From Spirochaetota bacterium (GTDB taxonomy: Bacteria; Spirochaetota; Brachyspiria; Brachyspirales; JACRPF01), in the NCBI GenBank assembly GCA_038043445.1, contig JBBTBY010000143.1, positions 1 through 39,988 on the forward strand: 39,988 bases of DNA, given 5' to 3'. The notes beneath the pieces were generated by a model. That model did not search any database. It was not told where the DNA came from and saw nothing but the letters and a program-made list of their open reading frames with translations. The translations under genes and the position numbers were made by a program. Below are positions 1 through 10,010 of the stretch, piece by piece; within the stretch, counting starts at the first letter, position 1; each line of letters begins with the position of its first letter.

Positions 1-57
1 ATATTCTCCTCATCTGGAACGCGTGGGGAGAGTAGCAAGAAAACACGATCCTGTCAA

Positions 58-960
58 CTACGACCCGGGAGCGGAGGCGGTAAGTGTTTCGAAACCCGCG
101 ATGATATCGAGGAGCTCGGAGGTGATCGCTTCCTGACGGACAGCATTGTATCGCCCCCGCAGTTCATCGAGGTGTTCATCGACGTGCTTTTCCGCCGCCT
201 GCATGGCCATGAGTCGTGCGGCGTTCTCGCCTGCGAGCGAATCGACGAAGGCGCGAAAGAGCGAAGCATAGAGGTGATGCCGGATCGCTTCGCGCAGTAG
301 CATATGCGTGTCGCCGGCGATGGCCGGTATGCTCTTCGATCTCCATTTCCTGCCGCGCAAAGAAAGGAGATATTCGGGGTCGATGGGGAGCAGCGTTCGC
401 ATGTGCGAGGCATAGGCGAGCTCGCCGACCGGTCGATTATGGAAAAGCAGAACGTTTTGAATTCCCCCGTCGTGCAGGCGTTCAAGGAGCAGGATGAAAT
501 CATGCAGTATGGGTGTTATCCCGGTCTGCAATCCTGCGGGGTAGGGTATCGTCTCGGCGATGGGAAACCCATTCCCTTCGATGCGCGGCACGATCTTTTC
601 TCCGATGGTGATCATCAATGAATTCTCCGCACGTATCCCCATGCCGGCCAGCGTACGAACGCAGTACGCCGCGATATCGTCGTTGAATTGACCGCACATG
701 CCGAGGTCGGAGCCGAATAGCACGACGGCCGTTCTTTTTGAGACATCGAATTTCGTGCGGAAATACCGGGTATTGACAGGGAGGAATTTTACGATGACGG
801 ACAGCGCATCTTCGATGGTGCGGGCATGATCGGCGAGCGAATAGAGCGTTCTCTCGTATTGACGCAGGCTCACCGCCGCCATGATCTTCATCGTGCGTAT
901 GACGGATTTCAGCGAATCGGTCGCGCCTATCGTTCTTTGTATCTCTTCAAGCGACGGCAT
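58..960 (-). CDS. atpG: N-type ATPase gamma subunit (AtpG)
   Basis: Central-shaft subunit of the F1 head of a rotary ATPase, 300 residues. The N-terminus (MPSLEEIQRTIGATDSLKSV) and the C-terminal helix (YNAVRQEAITSELLDIIAGF) fit the two long helices of gamma that form the coiled shaft. The middle matches the gamma Rossmann-like domain only loosely, as usual for N-type gamma subunits. It is the last gene of the operon and starts two bases after the atpA stop, so translation is probably coupled to atpA. The family assignment rests on the end motifs and on operon position. The 57 bases downstream to the window edge show no gene or clear terminator. Confidence 0.9.
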   Translation of the reverse strand: MPSLEEIQRTIGATDSLKSVIRTMKIMAAVSLRQYERTLYSLADHARTIEDALSVIVKFLPVNTRYFRTKFDVSKRTAVVLFGSDLGMCGQFNDDIAAYCVRTLAGMGIRAENSLMITIGEKIVPRIEGNGFPIAETIPYPAGLQTGITPILHDFILLLERLHDGGIQNVLLFHNRPVGELAYASHMRTLLPIDPEYLLSLRGRKWRSKSIPAIAGDTHMLLREAIRHHLYASLFRAFVDSLAGENAARLMAMQAAEKHVDEHLDELRGRYNAVRQEAITSELLDIIAGFETLTASAPGS

Positions 961-962
961 AT

Positions 963-2495
963 CTATGCACCGAGGGACGCGACGGCATCGCGCATCTTTG
1001 AGATCATCGTGTCCCTGTCGTCCGGCGAAAGCTTTTTTCCCGACCTGATCGTTTCTGCGATACGACCGAGCTCACCGGTGAGGAGCGCGGTAATGGCGAT
1101 CTTCGCATCGTGTATCTGTTCTACGGCGATGTCGTTGAGTATCCCGCTCGTTACGGCGAGGAGCACGGCTATCTGTTCGGCCACGGGCACCGGTCTGTAT
1201 TGCGGCTGTTTCAGCACTTCGCGTATTCGATGGCCGCGGTCCAGTACGCTTCGTGTCCCTTCGTCAAGACGTGTGCTGAAACGCTCGAACAATTCCAATT
1301 CCTCGAATTGCGAATAGGTGAGCCTCAGATCGCCCGCTACATCGCGATACGCGGGGATCTGCGCCTTGCCGCCGACGCGCGAAACGGATCTGCCAATATC
1401 GATCGGCGGCATTTTTCCTTCCTGGAACAGTTTTGCGGAAAGGTATATCTGACCGTCGGTTATCGATACGAGATTCGTTGGGATGTATGCGGCGATATTC
1501 TGCGACTCGGTCTCGACGATGGGAAGCGCGGTGAGCGATCCGCCGCCTTTTTCTTCGGAAAGGTGCGTTGCGCGTTCAAGGAGGCGTGAATGTATGTAGA
1601 AGATATCGCCGGGGAACGCTTCGCGCGCGGGGGGGCGCCGCAGCAGAAGAGAAAGTTCCCGGTACGAGCGGGCGTGCCGCGAGAGATCGTCGTAGATGAT
1701 AAGTGCATCGCGTCCGCTCTCCATGAAATATTCGGCTATCGATGTCGCCGCGTACGGCGCAATGAAATTCATTCCCGGGCTGTCATCCCCGGAAGCGACT
1801 ACGACTATCGTATACCCCATCGCGCCATGTTTCTTGAGATCGGCTATGACCTTCGCCGTCGCCGAGTTCTGCTGACCGATGGCGCAATAGACGCATATCA
1901 TATCCTTGTCGCGCTGATTGATTATGGTGTCCACCGCAATGGCCGTCTTACCGATCTGCCTGTCGCTCACGATGAGCTCGCGCTGGCCCCTGCCGATAGG
2001 TATCAACGCGTCAACGGCGATGATGCCCGTTTGCAGCGGGACGTTCACCGGCGCACGGTCCATGATAGCGGGGCAATCGCGTTCTATCGGATAGCGGGTC
2101 GATGCTGCGACAACCCCGCCGTTGTCAAGCGGCGCACCAAGCGGATCGATGACCCTGCCGAGAAGCGCGTCCCCCACCGGCACGTCGATTATCCTTCCCG
2201 TGCGGCGCACTTCCATCCCCGCTTCCACCCGTGCGCTTTGTCCTGTCATGACGATCGACACGGAGTCTCGCTCGAGATTGAACGCGATCCCGAAATTATC
2301 GCCGGGAAAGCGGACCACCTCGTCCGCCCGCACGTTCGGCAAACCGCTTACACGTACTATGCCGTTACCCACCTGCGTCACTACGCCGATCTCCTCGGGG
2401 GAGAACTCGGCGTTGTAATTCCTGAGCCTTTCGTATGCATTCGCGAACATATCCTCGACGATGCCGTCAATATTCGAGCCTGTTTTCTCGTCCAT
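963..2495 (-). CDS. atpA: N-type ATPase alpha subunit (AtpA)
   Basis: Non-catalytic nucleotide-binding subunit of the F1 hexamer, 510 residues, close to the usual length. The N-terminal beta-barrel is followed by the nucleotide-binding domain with the P-loop at residues 177-184, which reads SDRQIGKT where the usual alpha motif is GDRQTGKT. The arginine-finger segment [10 protein letters not shown] lies near residue 370. Walker B residues are in [10 protein letters not shown]. The start ATG sits three bases after the atpF stop. The two P-loop substitutions are visible in the sequence; their effect is unknown, and the site is regulatory and not catalytic in the family. Confidence 0.95.
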   Translation of the reverse strand: MDEKTGSNIDGIVEDMFANAYERLRNYNAEFSPEEIGVVTQVGNGIVRVSGLPNVRADEVVRFPGDNFGIAFNLERDSVSIVMTGQSARVEAGMEVRRTGRIIDVPVGDALLGRVIDPLGAPLDNGGVVAASTRYPIERDCPAIMDRAPVNVPLQTGIIAVDALIPIGRGQRELIVSDRQIGKTAIAVDTIINQRDKDMICVYCAIGQQNSATAKVIADLKKHGAMGYTIVVVASGDDSPGMNFIAPYAATSIAEYFMESGRDALIIYDDLSRHARSYRELSLLLRRPPAREAFPGDIFYIHSRLLERATHLSEEKGGGSLTALPIVETESQNIAAYIPTNLVSITDGQIYLSAKLFQEGKMPPIDIGRSVSRVGGKAQIPAYRDVAGDLRLTYSQFEELELFERFSTRLDEGTRSVLDRGHRIREVLKQPQYRPVPVAEQIAVLLAVTSGILNDIAVEQIHDAKIAITALLTGELGRIAETIRSGKKLSPDDRDTMISKMRDAVASLGA

Positions 2496-2498
2496 TGT

Positions 2499-3278
2499 TT
2501 ACCTTAATCCGCGATCCGCGGTCGATGCGCTGTTTGCCGGGAAAAGATCCCGTTCGATGCCCGAGACGAATGCGTCGATGCTCCAGGATATCGTATGCGC
2601 ACCGGCGATAAGCGCTATCCCATAGAGGTCTTTCGCCCCGCTTTCAAAACGTATGGCACCGGAATACCCCAAGGCAGCTGCAACGGCATCGGATATCGTT
2701 CGTTGTACAGCGGGTGTGACGGGGAATGTGCTTCGGATAATGGGTGACGCGCCCGGCGCGCGCAATGCCTCGGTGAGGCGCGTACGTTCGCTTTCCGCGA
2801 GGGATCTCACCTTGCCGGCGAATTTCAATGCGATCCGTTCTTCCAGCGATTCGTCGGCGAGATCGGTCACGGTCTTGTTCGCCAGCGCATAGATGAAGTC
2901 CCTGCCCTTTGCCTTGAGGGCGCTGATGAATTTCTCCTCCTGCGCTGCCTGTATCGACTGCAGCTGCTCGCGGTGAGATCGGATCGCTTCCTCAGCATCC
3001 TGCATGAGCCGTTCCCTGAGCGAACTCGCTTCCGCGCGCGCGCCTGCGAGCATCGCCTCGCGTTCATCGGCGATGGATTGCAATGCAGACGCATGCTTCG
3101 CCTTAAGCGCATCGGCTTCCGCCATTTTTCTGTCTGCGCTCTCGATAGTCGATCGAATCCGCGCATCACGCTCGTCCATCGCCTGTTTCACGCGCCCGAA
3201 AAGGAATTTGTAGAGGAGGAAGAGCAGTACGAGGAAGTTGACTATCTGCGCTATGAACGTGAAAAGGTCTATCTCCAT
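2499..3278 (-). CDS. atpF: N-type ATPase b subunit with delta-like C-terminus (AtpF)
   Basis: Peripheral-stalk subunit, 259 residues. One N-terminal membrane helix (about residues 8-30, IVNFLVLLFLLYKFLFG) leads into a long charged helix rich in Ala, Glu, Arg and Lys to about residue 135, typical of subunit b. The last 90 or so residues (FPVTPAVQRTISDAV, then a GIALIAGAHTISWSID segment) resemble the C-terminal part of subunit delta. No separate atpH is present in the operon. N-type operons are known to lack atpH and to carry an enlarged AtpF, so this protein probably does both jobs. ATG starts three bases after the atpE stop, with a GGGGAAA ribosome site. Confidence 0.88.
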   Translation of the reverse strand: MEIDLFTFIAQIVNFLVLLFLLYKFLFGRVKQAMDERDARIRSTIESADRKMAEADALKAKHASALQSIADEREAMLAGARAEASSLRERLMQDAEEAIRSHREQLQSIQAAQEEKFISALKAKGRDFIYALANKTVTDLADESLEERIALKFAGKVRSLAESERTRLTEALRAPGASPIIRSTFPVTPAVQRTISDAVAAALGYSGAIRFESGAKDLYGIALIAGAHTISWSIDAFVSGIERDLFPANSASTADRGLR

Positions 3279-3281
3279 GTT

Positions 3282-3560
3282 CTATTTCCCCGCTTGCGAT
3301 ACGAAATAATTCCAGAACGGGTTGGTAAAAATGAGCACGAACGCTATCACAAGACAATAGATAGCGAGCGACTCTATCATGGCGAGCCCGACGAACAGGT
3401 TCCTGCTTATGGTAGGGGCTGCGTCCGGCTGCTGAGCGATAGCCTCGACCGCTCGTGCGACCGATATGCCCTCCCCGATGGCCGGACCGATGATGCCGAG
3501 GGATATGCATGTCCCGGCGGTAATGATCGAGACGACTGCGATGAATGTAAGACTGTCCAT
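3282..3560 (-). CDS. atpE: N-type ATPase c subunit (AtpE)
   Basis: Proteolipid that forms the ion-carrying rotor ring, 92 residues, two membrane helices. I chose the ATG at 3560 because TAAGGAG lies just upstream and the protein then begins MDSLTFIAVV; the open frame extends further 5' but runs into atpB. Helix 1 holds GPAIGEG with Glu30; helix 2 holds MIESLAIY with Glu63, Ser64 and Tyr68. Sodium-type rings usually have Gln at the position of Glu30 and Thr after the Glu-Ser pair; here those are Glu and Leu. So two carboxylates per subunit are seen. The ion used cannot be fixed from sequence: N-ATPases were first predicted to use sodium, but the Burkholderia ring was measured as proton specific. 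Confidence 0.95.
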   Translation of the reverse strand: MDSLTFIAVVSIITAGTCISLGIIGPAIGEGISVARAVEAIAQQPDAAPTISRNLFVGLAMIESLAIYCLVIAFVLIFTNPFWNYFVSQAGK

Positions 3561-3570
3561 GGAATGCTCC

Positions 3571-4275
3571 TTATGTTGTTGAGATTGAAATGCTGTTCTG
3601 CCCGCGCTCCGTATGCACTGTCGCGGCACTCCCGATGAATACCGTCGCCAGAATAAAGAAAATATACGCCTGCACGATGCCGATGAGCAGGCCCAGAAGA
3701 TGCATGAGCACGGGCACAAAGAACGGCGCTATCAGCAGCAGGATCGCGGCGATAAGCCCTTCGCTCATGATATTTCCGAAGAGACGGATCGAGAGCGCCA
3801 CCGTTCTTGTGAATTCCGTGAGAATGTTGAGCGGGAGCATGACGAAGACGGGTTCGAGGTAGTACTGAAGGTAATCGAAGAACCCCCGCTCCCTGATGCC
3901 GAAGAAGGGCACCGCAGCGAATACGGTACATGCGAGAGCTGCCGTCGTGGACAATGATCCGGTGGGTGCATGGAAGTGCGGGACATAATGCAGGACGTTT
4001 GAGACCAGAATGAAGAGGAAAAGCGTTGCCACATAGGGAAAATAGGGAACGTGCTCCCTCCCGGTGATACCCTTTATCTGATCCTGTATGAGCGATACTA
4101 CGCTTTCAAGGACATGCTGCCGTTTCGATATGTTCGGGCCCAGTGAAAGTTTTCTTGTGACGAGTATTGAAAATCCGATAAGGACAGCCATGACGACCCA
4201 CGTGTACACGATCGTCGCATTGACGGCAATGGCACCGGCCCTGAACATGATGATCTTGTCCGGGTTTATCGTCAT
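3571..4275 (-). CDS. atpB: N-type ATPase a subunit (AtpB)
   Basis: Membrane stator subunit that makes the ion half-channels against the c ring, 234 residues with five to six hydrophobic segments. The essential arginine is Arg164 in the motif LSIRLFGNIMS, the signature of subunit a. The ATG overlaps the atpR stop by four bases (ATGA), so translation is coupled. The gene ends ten bases before atpE. Length and motif order are those of the family; no missing essential residue was noticed. Confidence 0.95.
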   Translation of the reverse strand: MTINPDKIIMFRAGAIAVNATIVYTWVVMAVLIGFSILVTRKLSLGPNISKRQHVLESVVSLIQDQIKGITGREHVPYFPYVATLFLFILVSNVLHYVPHFHAPTGSLSTTAALACTVFAAVPFFGIRERGFFDYLQYYLEPVFVMLPLNILTEFTRTVALSIRLFGNIMSEGLIAAILLLIAPFFVPVLMHLLGLLIGIVQAYIFFILATVFIGSAATVHTERGQNSISISTT

Positions 4276-4601
4276 CGGGGAGGTCCCTCGCCGGGTTTGT
4301 GGGATGTCGGGAAGGAGCGTATCACATTGATGGCGATAAGGCGCATGATCGCGAAGCCGATAACGCTGACCGCGAGCCTGTCGAATCGCCCCCCGAGTGA
4401 ACAGAGGAAAAATGACGCCCCGCAGAGAAATATTCTGAAAAAGAAACCGACAAACGCCAGCAGCGATGGCGCCGCATCGCGGACTATTTTCCCTACCGAT
4501 AAGTGAAGGAGCCAGAGATAGATGATCGCGGTAGCGCTCCCGGCGATGAACACGACGACATAGAGAACGATCTCAAGGGCGGTAATGCTTTCCGGTATCA
4601 T
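4272..4601 (-). CDS. atpR: N-ATPase membrane protein AtpR
   Basis: Small membrane protein (109 residues) found only in N-type ATPase operons. Three hydrophobic segments are visible; the segment AFVGFFFRIFLCGASFF carries the in-membrane arginine typical of AtpR. The family is thought to act in assembly or ion supply of the c ring, which is a literature hypothesis. I chose ATG 4601 (MIPESITALE) because GGAAGG lies nine bases upstream. An upstream in-frame ATG at 4664 would overlap atpQ by 29 bases and add a charged, unfamily-like leader. It sits between atpQ and atpB exactly as in the canonical N-type order. Confidence 0.85.
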   Translation of the reverse strand: MIPESITALEIVLYVVVFIAGSATAIIYLWLLHLSVGKIVRDAAPSLLAFVGFFFRIFLCGASFFLCSLGGRFDRLAVSVIGFAIMRLIAINVIRSFPTSHKPGEGPPR

Positions 4602-4635
4602 ACACGGCATCCTTCCATCGCGGCGGCACGATGCA

Positions 4636-4931
4636 TCATTTTCCATCCTTCTTTTCGACGACACGTTTCATATGCCGCCACGCGTTACAACAGCCAAGCG
4701 CAAATCCGGTGAGCATGAGGGTGAGTGCGAACGGAAATTTCGCGGGGAATGAGGCATCGAGCCAGGACCCGAGTGCGATGCCGAGCAGCGGCGGAACGAT
4801 CACTGACCAGCCGATCAGTCCCGCCGTTCGAAGCCAGAGGAGATTATCCGTATTGCCGCTGTGCGTCCCCCCGCCGCCTGCCGCATCGATGCGCTTGAGG
4901 AATCGCGCCTGATATCCGCGCTTTGTGTCCT

Positions 4932-4935
<4 letters not shown>
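4636..4935 (-). CDS. atpQ: N-ATPase AtpQ (AtpI-like) membrane protein
   Basis: Protein of 99 residues with a charged N-terminus and two hydrophobic helices (about 30-55 and 60-82), followed by a basic tail. This is the layout of AtpI/AtpQ proteins, small assembly or magnesium-handling partners of rotary ATPases. The helix pair around GWSVIVPPLLGIALGSWLD fits this family. The ATG overlaps the end of atpC by four bases. Position after atpC and before atpR is the diagnostic N-type arrangement, and the call relies on this as much as on sequence. Confidence 0.82.
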
Positions 4936-6709
<1,774 letters not shown>

Positions 6710-6745
6710 TTACTGCTCGGTTTGGAACGCGATAAGACTGGATAC

Positions 6746-6774
6746 AATATACTTTTTATGAAAATCAATGTCAA
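6746..6774 (-). promoter_or_regulatory. sigma70-type promoter for the N-ATPase operon
   Basis: On the minus strand, -35 TTGACA (6774-6769) and -10 TATATT (6751-6746) are separated by exactly 17 bases. The TGA inside the -35 is the stop codon of the upstream ctaB fusion gene. Expected start is near 6739, about 42 bases before the atpD ATG. The hexamers are read directly; activity is inferred. Confidence 0.7.
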
Positions 6775-8189
6775 TACGCTGAAAGAACAGCGAGCACCTC
6801 GTCATCGGTGATCTGCCTGAAATCGTCATAAAAACTTCCTACAGCGCGAAATATCGTCGGGGCACAGAGACAGAGCACCTCATCGCAAACGGCGGCCACT
6901 TTTCCGATCGCTTCAGTGGAAGCGACCGGGACCGCGCATATGAGCCGTTTTGGCTTTTCACGGGCTATCGATTCAAGCGCGAGCTGCATGGTAGCCCCGG
7001 TGGCAAGTCCGTCATCGATGACTATGACGATGGTGTCGCGTAACGGCACCCGCGGGATTATTTTCCGATAGCGCGCCCCCTGGTGGACCAACTCCTCATG
7101 TTTTGCCTTCTTTTCGATTTCTATGTGCCGCGTGTCGATCTGTGCGGCGATGGACGCATCGATGATCGCCTGCCCGTTCTCCGCGATGGCGCCGATCGCG
7201 AACTCGGGGTTTCCGGGAAGACCAAGTTTATGGGTAAGCACGATGTCCAATCGGGCTTTCAGCAGTTTTGCTGTTTCGGCGGCTATCGCCATGCCGCCCC
7301 GGGGTATACCCAGCACCACCGCGCCAACATCGTAATAGCCGGTGAGCTCTCGCGCGAGCAATCTGCCGGCCTCATGCCGGTCAGCGAAACGTTCCGGCCG
7401 ATCGGAAACGATCGATATCGTGCCTGTGCGTCGCATACGAACCCCCTTGCGGTAAAGGATCACGAAGCCGATAGCTGTGGCTGAAACAATGATCGCTGTC
7501 TCGATGAAGGAAGTGATACGAAAGTACGCGAACGGGAGCGCGCTCATCGAAGCGAGTACGGCCCAGAGCACGATGCCGCGTTTGAACCGTGTCTCATCGC
7601 CTGTTCGGTACATCGACGGCATGCCGGCCGATACGTATTCAGCCCCGTATTTCAAAAGCAGTATATGGAAATGGGGGATCTGCCAGAGGAACATGAAAAG
7701 CGCTATCGATAGAACAGCGGGGTCAGTCAGCGATCCCCCTGCCGCCGTCCAGCCGGCCATCGGCGGCAGAGCACCGGTGAACGCACCGATGAATATCGCA
7801 TATTTCGTCCTATGCTTCAACGGCGTGTACATACCGTTGTACCAGACGAATGTAACAGCGCCGATGATCGCGCTCACTGGTGCGGTAAGGAAATAAAGCG
7901 AAGCGAGCCCCGCCGATCCGAGAACGATGACTATCATCAGCACACCCCATACCGGCATCGTTCCCTTCGGGAGCGGCCTGTTCTTCGTCCGCGGCATGCG
8001 GCCATCGAGATCGCGCTCCTGGATTTGATTGAGCGCCGACGCTGACGCGGCGAGGAGCGCAATACCGATGAAAATAAAAATACTTTTCGCAGTTATTTCA
8101 CGGGTGCAGAGAAAACAGCCCGCGAATGCCGAAGCTGCAACGGCAAGCGATATGGTAGCGCGCGTGAGGGAGAACAATGCGGACATCAT
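6771..8189 (-). CDS. ctaB: heme O synthase (CtaB/CyoE)-phosphoribosyltransferase fusion
   Basis: Fusion of 472 residues. Residues 1-247 are a UbiA-type protoheme IX farnesyltransferase: NQIQERDLDGRMPRTKNRPL at 54-73 is the first Asp-rich site, YTPLKHRT follows at 121-128, and FLWQIPHFH is at 167-175. I count eight membrane helices; CtaB proteins normally have nine. Residues about 262-472 are a complete phosphoribosyltransferase with LGIPRGG, HKLGLPGNPEFAIGA and the PRPP loop IVIVIDDGLATGAT at 387-400. CtaB makes heme O for the neighbouring oxidase. The role of the second domain is unknown. The ATG overlaps the ctaC stop (ATGA). An in-frame ATG at 7436 with AGGGGG just upstream could also yield the second domain alone. 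No frameshift or stop separates the domains. Confidence 0.88.
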   Translation of the reverse strand: MMSALFSLTRATISLAVAASAFAGCFLCTREITAKSIFIFIGIALLAASASALNQIQERDLDGRMPRTKNRPLPKGTMPVWGVLMIVIVLGSAGLASLYFLTAPVSAIIGAVTFVWYNGMYTPLKHRTKYAIFIGAFTGALPPMAGWTAAGGSLTDPAVLSIALFMFLWQIPHFHILLLKYGAEYVSAGMPSMYRTGDETRFKRGIVLWAVLASMSALPFAYFRITSFIETAIIVSATAIGFVILYRKGVRMRRTGTISIVSDRPERFADRHEAGRLLARELTGYYDVGAVVLGIPRGGMAIAAETAKLLKARLDIVLTHKLGLPGNPEFAIGAIAENGQAIIDASIAAQIDTRHIEIEKKAKHEELVHQGARYRKIIPRVPLRDTIVIVIDDGLATGATMQLALESIAREKPKRLICAVPVASTEAIGKVAAVCDEVLCLCAPTIFRAVGSFYDDFRQITDDEVLAVLSAY

Positions 8190-9103
8190 TTGATCGTCTT
8201 AAGATAGTTTACTATCTCGTCGACCTCCCTGTCGGAAAGAACGTCCCTGCCGGACGGCATCGTGTTGGGGAATCCATCGGCAACATCGGCCCCGGGCGTT
8301 ATGATCGAAGATCGGATATAGTCGGCATCGGCGAGTATCTTTTTCGTACGCCCGGCGCTTCGCACCGTCACCGTGGAGCCGTAGAAGCCCCTGAACGTGG
8401 GGCCGACCATGGCGGCACCGTCGATGGAATGACAGGATATGCATCCGCGCTCGAAAAGAAGCGATTGCCCTTTCGGCATGGCAAGATCGCGCATCGTGCC
8501 GTCGAGCGAAACGTTTTTTCCCGAAAGCCATGCATCGAATTTTTCCGACGGTACGGCGATCAGTTTTGCCAGCATCGCCGAATGCTTTTGACCGCAGTAC
8601 TGCGAACAGAGGATATAATTATTCCCGGGGGCAGTGGCATTGAACCACACCTCGGTCTTTATCCCGGGCACCGCATCCTGCTGTAAGCGATAGGCCGGCA
8701 CGTAAAATCCGTGTATCACATCGGCAGCAATGAGCTCGCACCGAACATTCCTGCCGACCGGTACGATGAGATCGGGGCTTTTTTTTCCGTTCTCATATTC
8801 GAAAAGCCACGTCCATTGCCGGGCATGGACTTTCACGCGCATCGAGCCTTTCGGCGTTTCACGGAGAAAGGTGAAGCCCGTCAAGCCATAGATGAACATG
8901 GTGGTGGCAAGAAGCGCCGGCAAGAGCGTCCATGCGAATTCGAGGAGCGGATTGGGCGAAACCTCGCAGGGGACGGGGTTGCGCGATCGCCGATACCGTA
9001 CGGCGAAATATATCATGAAGAACACGATGAGAAAAAAGAGGAGGGCACAGAAGACGAGTATGTATATCAGTGCGCCGTCGACGACGGCCGTGGATGTTGC
9101 CAT
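8186..9103 (-). CDS. ctaC: caa3-type cytochrome c oxidase subunit II with fused cytochrome c
   Basis: Electron-entry subunit, 305 residues. Two N-terminal membrane helices (about 10-35 and 55-76) anchor a cupredoxin domain with the CuA ligands His131, Cys166, Cys170, His174 and Met177. The loop reads CSQYCGQKHSAM, so Gln168 replaces the usual Glu. A cytochrome c domain follows, with CISCH at 221-225 and likely Met282 (NTMPSG) as axial ligand. The fused cytochrome defines a caa3 enzyme. No lipobox or cleavable signal is obvious. AAGGAGG lies nine bases before the ATG. It is followed directly by the ctaB fusion. Confidence 0.95.
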   Translation of the reverse strand: MATSTAVVDGALIYILVFCALLFFLIVFFMIYFAVRYRRSRNPVPCEVSPNPLLEFAWTLLPALLATTMFIYGLTGFTFLRETPKGSMRVKVHARQWTWLFEYENGKKSPDLIVPVGRNVRCELIAADVIHGFYVPAYRLQQDAVPGIKTEVWFNATAPGNNYILCSQYCGQKHSAMLAKLIAVPSEKFDAWLSGKNVSLDGTMRDLAMPKGQSLLFERGCISCHSIDGAAMVGPTFRGFYGSTVTVRSAGRTKKILADADYIRSSIITPGADVADGFPNTMPSGRDVLSDREVDEIVNYLKTIK

Positions 9104-9117
9104 GCGTTCGCCCCTCC

Positions 9118-9417
9118 TTACCGGGTTAGAATGTCGGAAAACGTGAGTCCGATGAATATCGTAAGTGTTATAATGGAGATCGGGATTATCAGTCGTATCA
9201 CGAGCCGACCCTCATGCCGCAGGTGCATGAAGTAGAGCAGGACGAACGTGGCTTTTGTCGCCGCTATCGCAAGGCAGACGATTATCGCGACCTTCCCCAA
9301 ATGAAGACTTGCCGCCGCCACGGTCACAACGGTGAGGATGAGGAGGGCGGCCCACACTGCGCTGTACACGATCAATTTAGATGCCATATCAGTATCCTGC
9401 TTCATCGCTTCATTCAT
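9118..9417 (-). CDS. ctaF: caa3-type cytochrome c oxidase subunit IV
   Basis: Small subunit of 99 residues with three membrane helices (about 14-37, 40-62 and 72-95). The segment KATFVLLYFMHLRHEGRL is typical of the prokaryotic subunit IV family. It stabilises the oxidase core and is not catalytic. The ATG overlaps the ctaE stop by four bases, and the gene ends 14 bases before ctaC. The order CtaD-CtaE-CtaF-CtaC differs from Bacillus, where ctaC comes first. Confidence 0.88.
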   Translation of the reverse strand: MNEAMKQDTDMASKLIVYSAVWAALLILTVVTVAAASLHLGKVAIIVCLAIAATKATFVLLYFMHLRHEGRLVIRLIIPISIITLTIFIGLTFSDILTR

Positions 9418-10010
9418 GTTAACAGATAAAATAACGGGAAAAGAAATATCCAGATAATATCAACCAGATGCCAATAGAGCCCCGCGTTCTCGTGAATGAC
9501 GAAACGTTGCGCCGTGATTTTTCCGCGCGCTATCCACACAAGGACGAAGGTAAGCACGCCGATGCCGACAATAACGTGAACGGCATGCAGCCCCGTCATC
9601 ATGTAGTAAAGTCCGAAATACAGTATTTCTCCGCGGGGGCGTGCGAGCAGCGCCGCTGCATTCGGATAAATGCCGTGTTCGAACTTCGCTGTCCACTCGA
9701 TCGCTTTCACAACGAGGAAGCCCAATGCGAAGAGCACCGTTGCGACGAGCAATGCCGCCGCGAGCCTCGTTCTGGCCACTTTCATGAAATGGATCGACAA
9801 TGCAACGGTAAAACTGCTCGTGATGAGAATTACCGTATTGAGCGTGCCGAAAAAACGCGACAATGCAAGCGATGCCGAATGGAACTCGGATGGATTCTTG
9901 AGGCGATATATCGAGTAGAGAAGGAACAAGCCGCCGAAAAGGAGTATCTCGGTGGCGATGAAAAGCCACATGCCAAGCGCGCCGGAAGAACGCGATCCGT
10001 TCCCGCTCAT
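9414..10010 (-). CDS. ctaE: cytochrome c oxidase subunit III
   Basis: Subunit III, 198 residues with five hydrophobic helices, the short form usual for caa3 and bo3 enzymes. Motifs include LGMWLFIATEILLFGGLF near residues 12-29 and MTGLHAVHVIVGIG near 138-151, then WHLVDIIWIFLFPLFYL at the C-terminus. It is a structural subunit that supports proton pumping. It overlaps ctaD upstream (ATGA) and ctaF downstream, so the four oxidase genes are probably translated as a coupled set. Confidence 0.93.
   Translation of the reverse strand: MSGNGSRSSGALGMWLFIATEILLFGGLFLLYSIYRLKNPSEFHSASLALSRFFGTLNTVILITSSFTVALSIHFMKVARTRLAAALLVATVLFALGFLVVKAIEWTAKFEHGIYPNAAALLARPRGEILYFGLYYMMTGLHAVHVIVGIGVLTFVLVWIARGKITAQRFVIHENAGLYWHLVDIIWIFLFPLFYLLT

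Noticed and set aside
1590-2507. Long plus-strand open frame of 305 codons opposite atpA
   Set aside because: It lies wholly antisense to a clearly recognised atpA, is rich in Arg, His and Asp as is usual for shadow frames of GC-rich genes, and shows no family motif.
7430-7460. Frameshift between the CtaB and phosphoribosyltransferase parts
   Set aside because: The frame is continuous with no stop codon, and the linker is of ordinary composition; a sequencing indel cannot be fully excluded without reads, but nothing in the sequence demands one.
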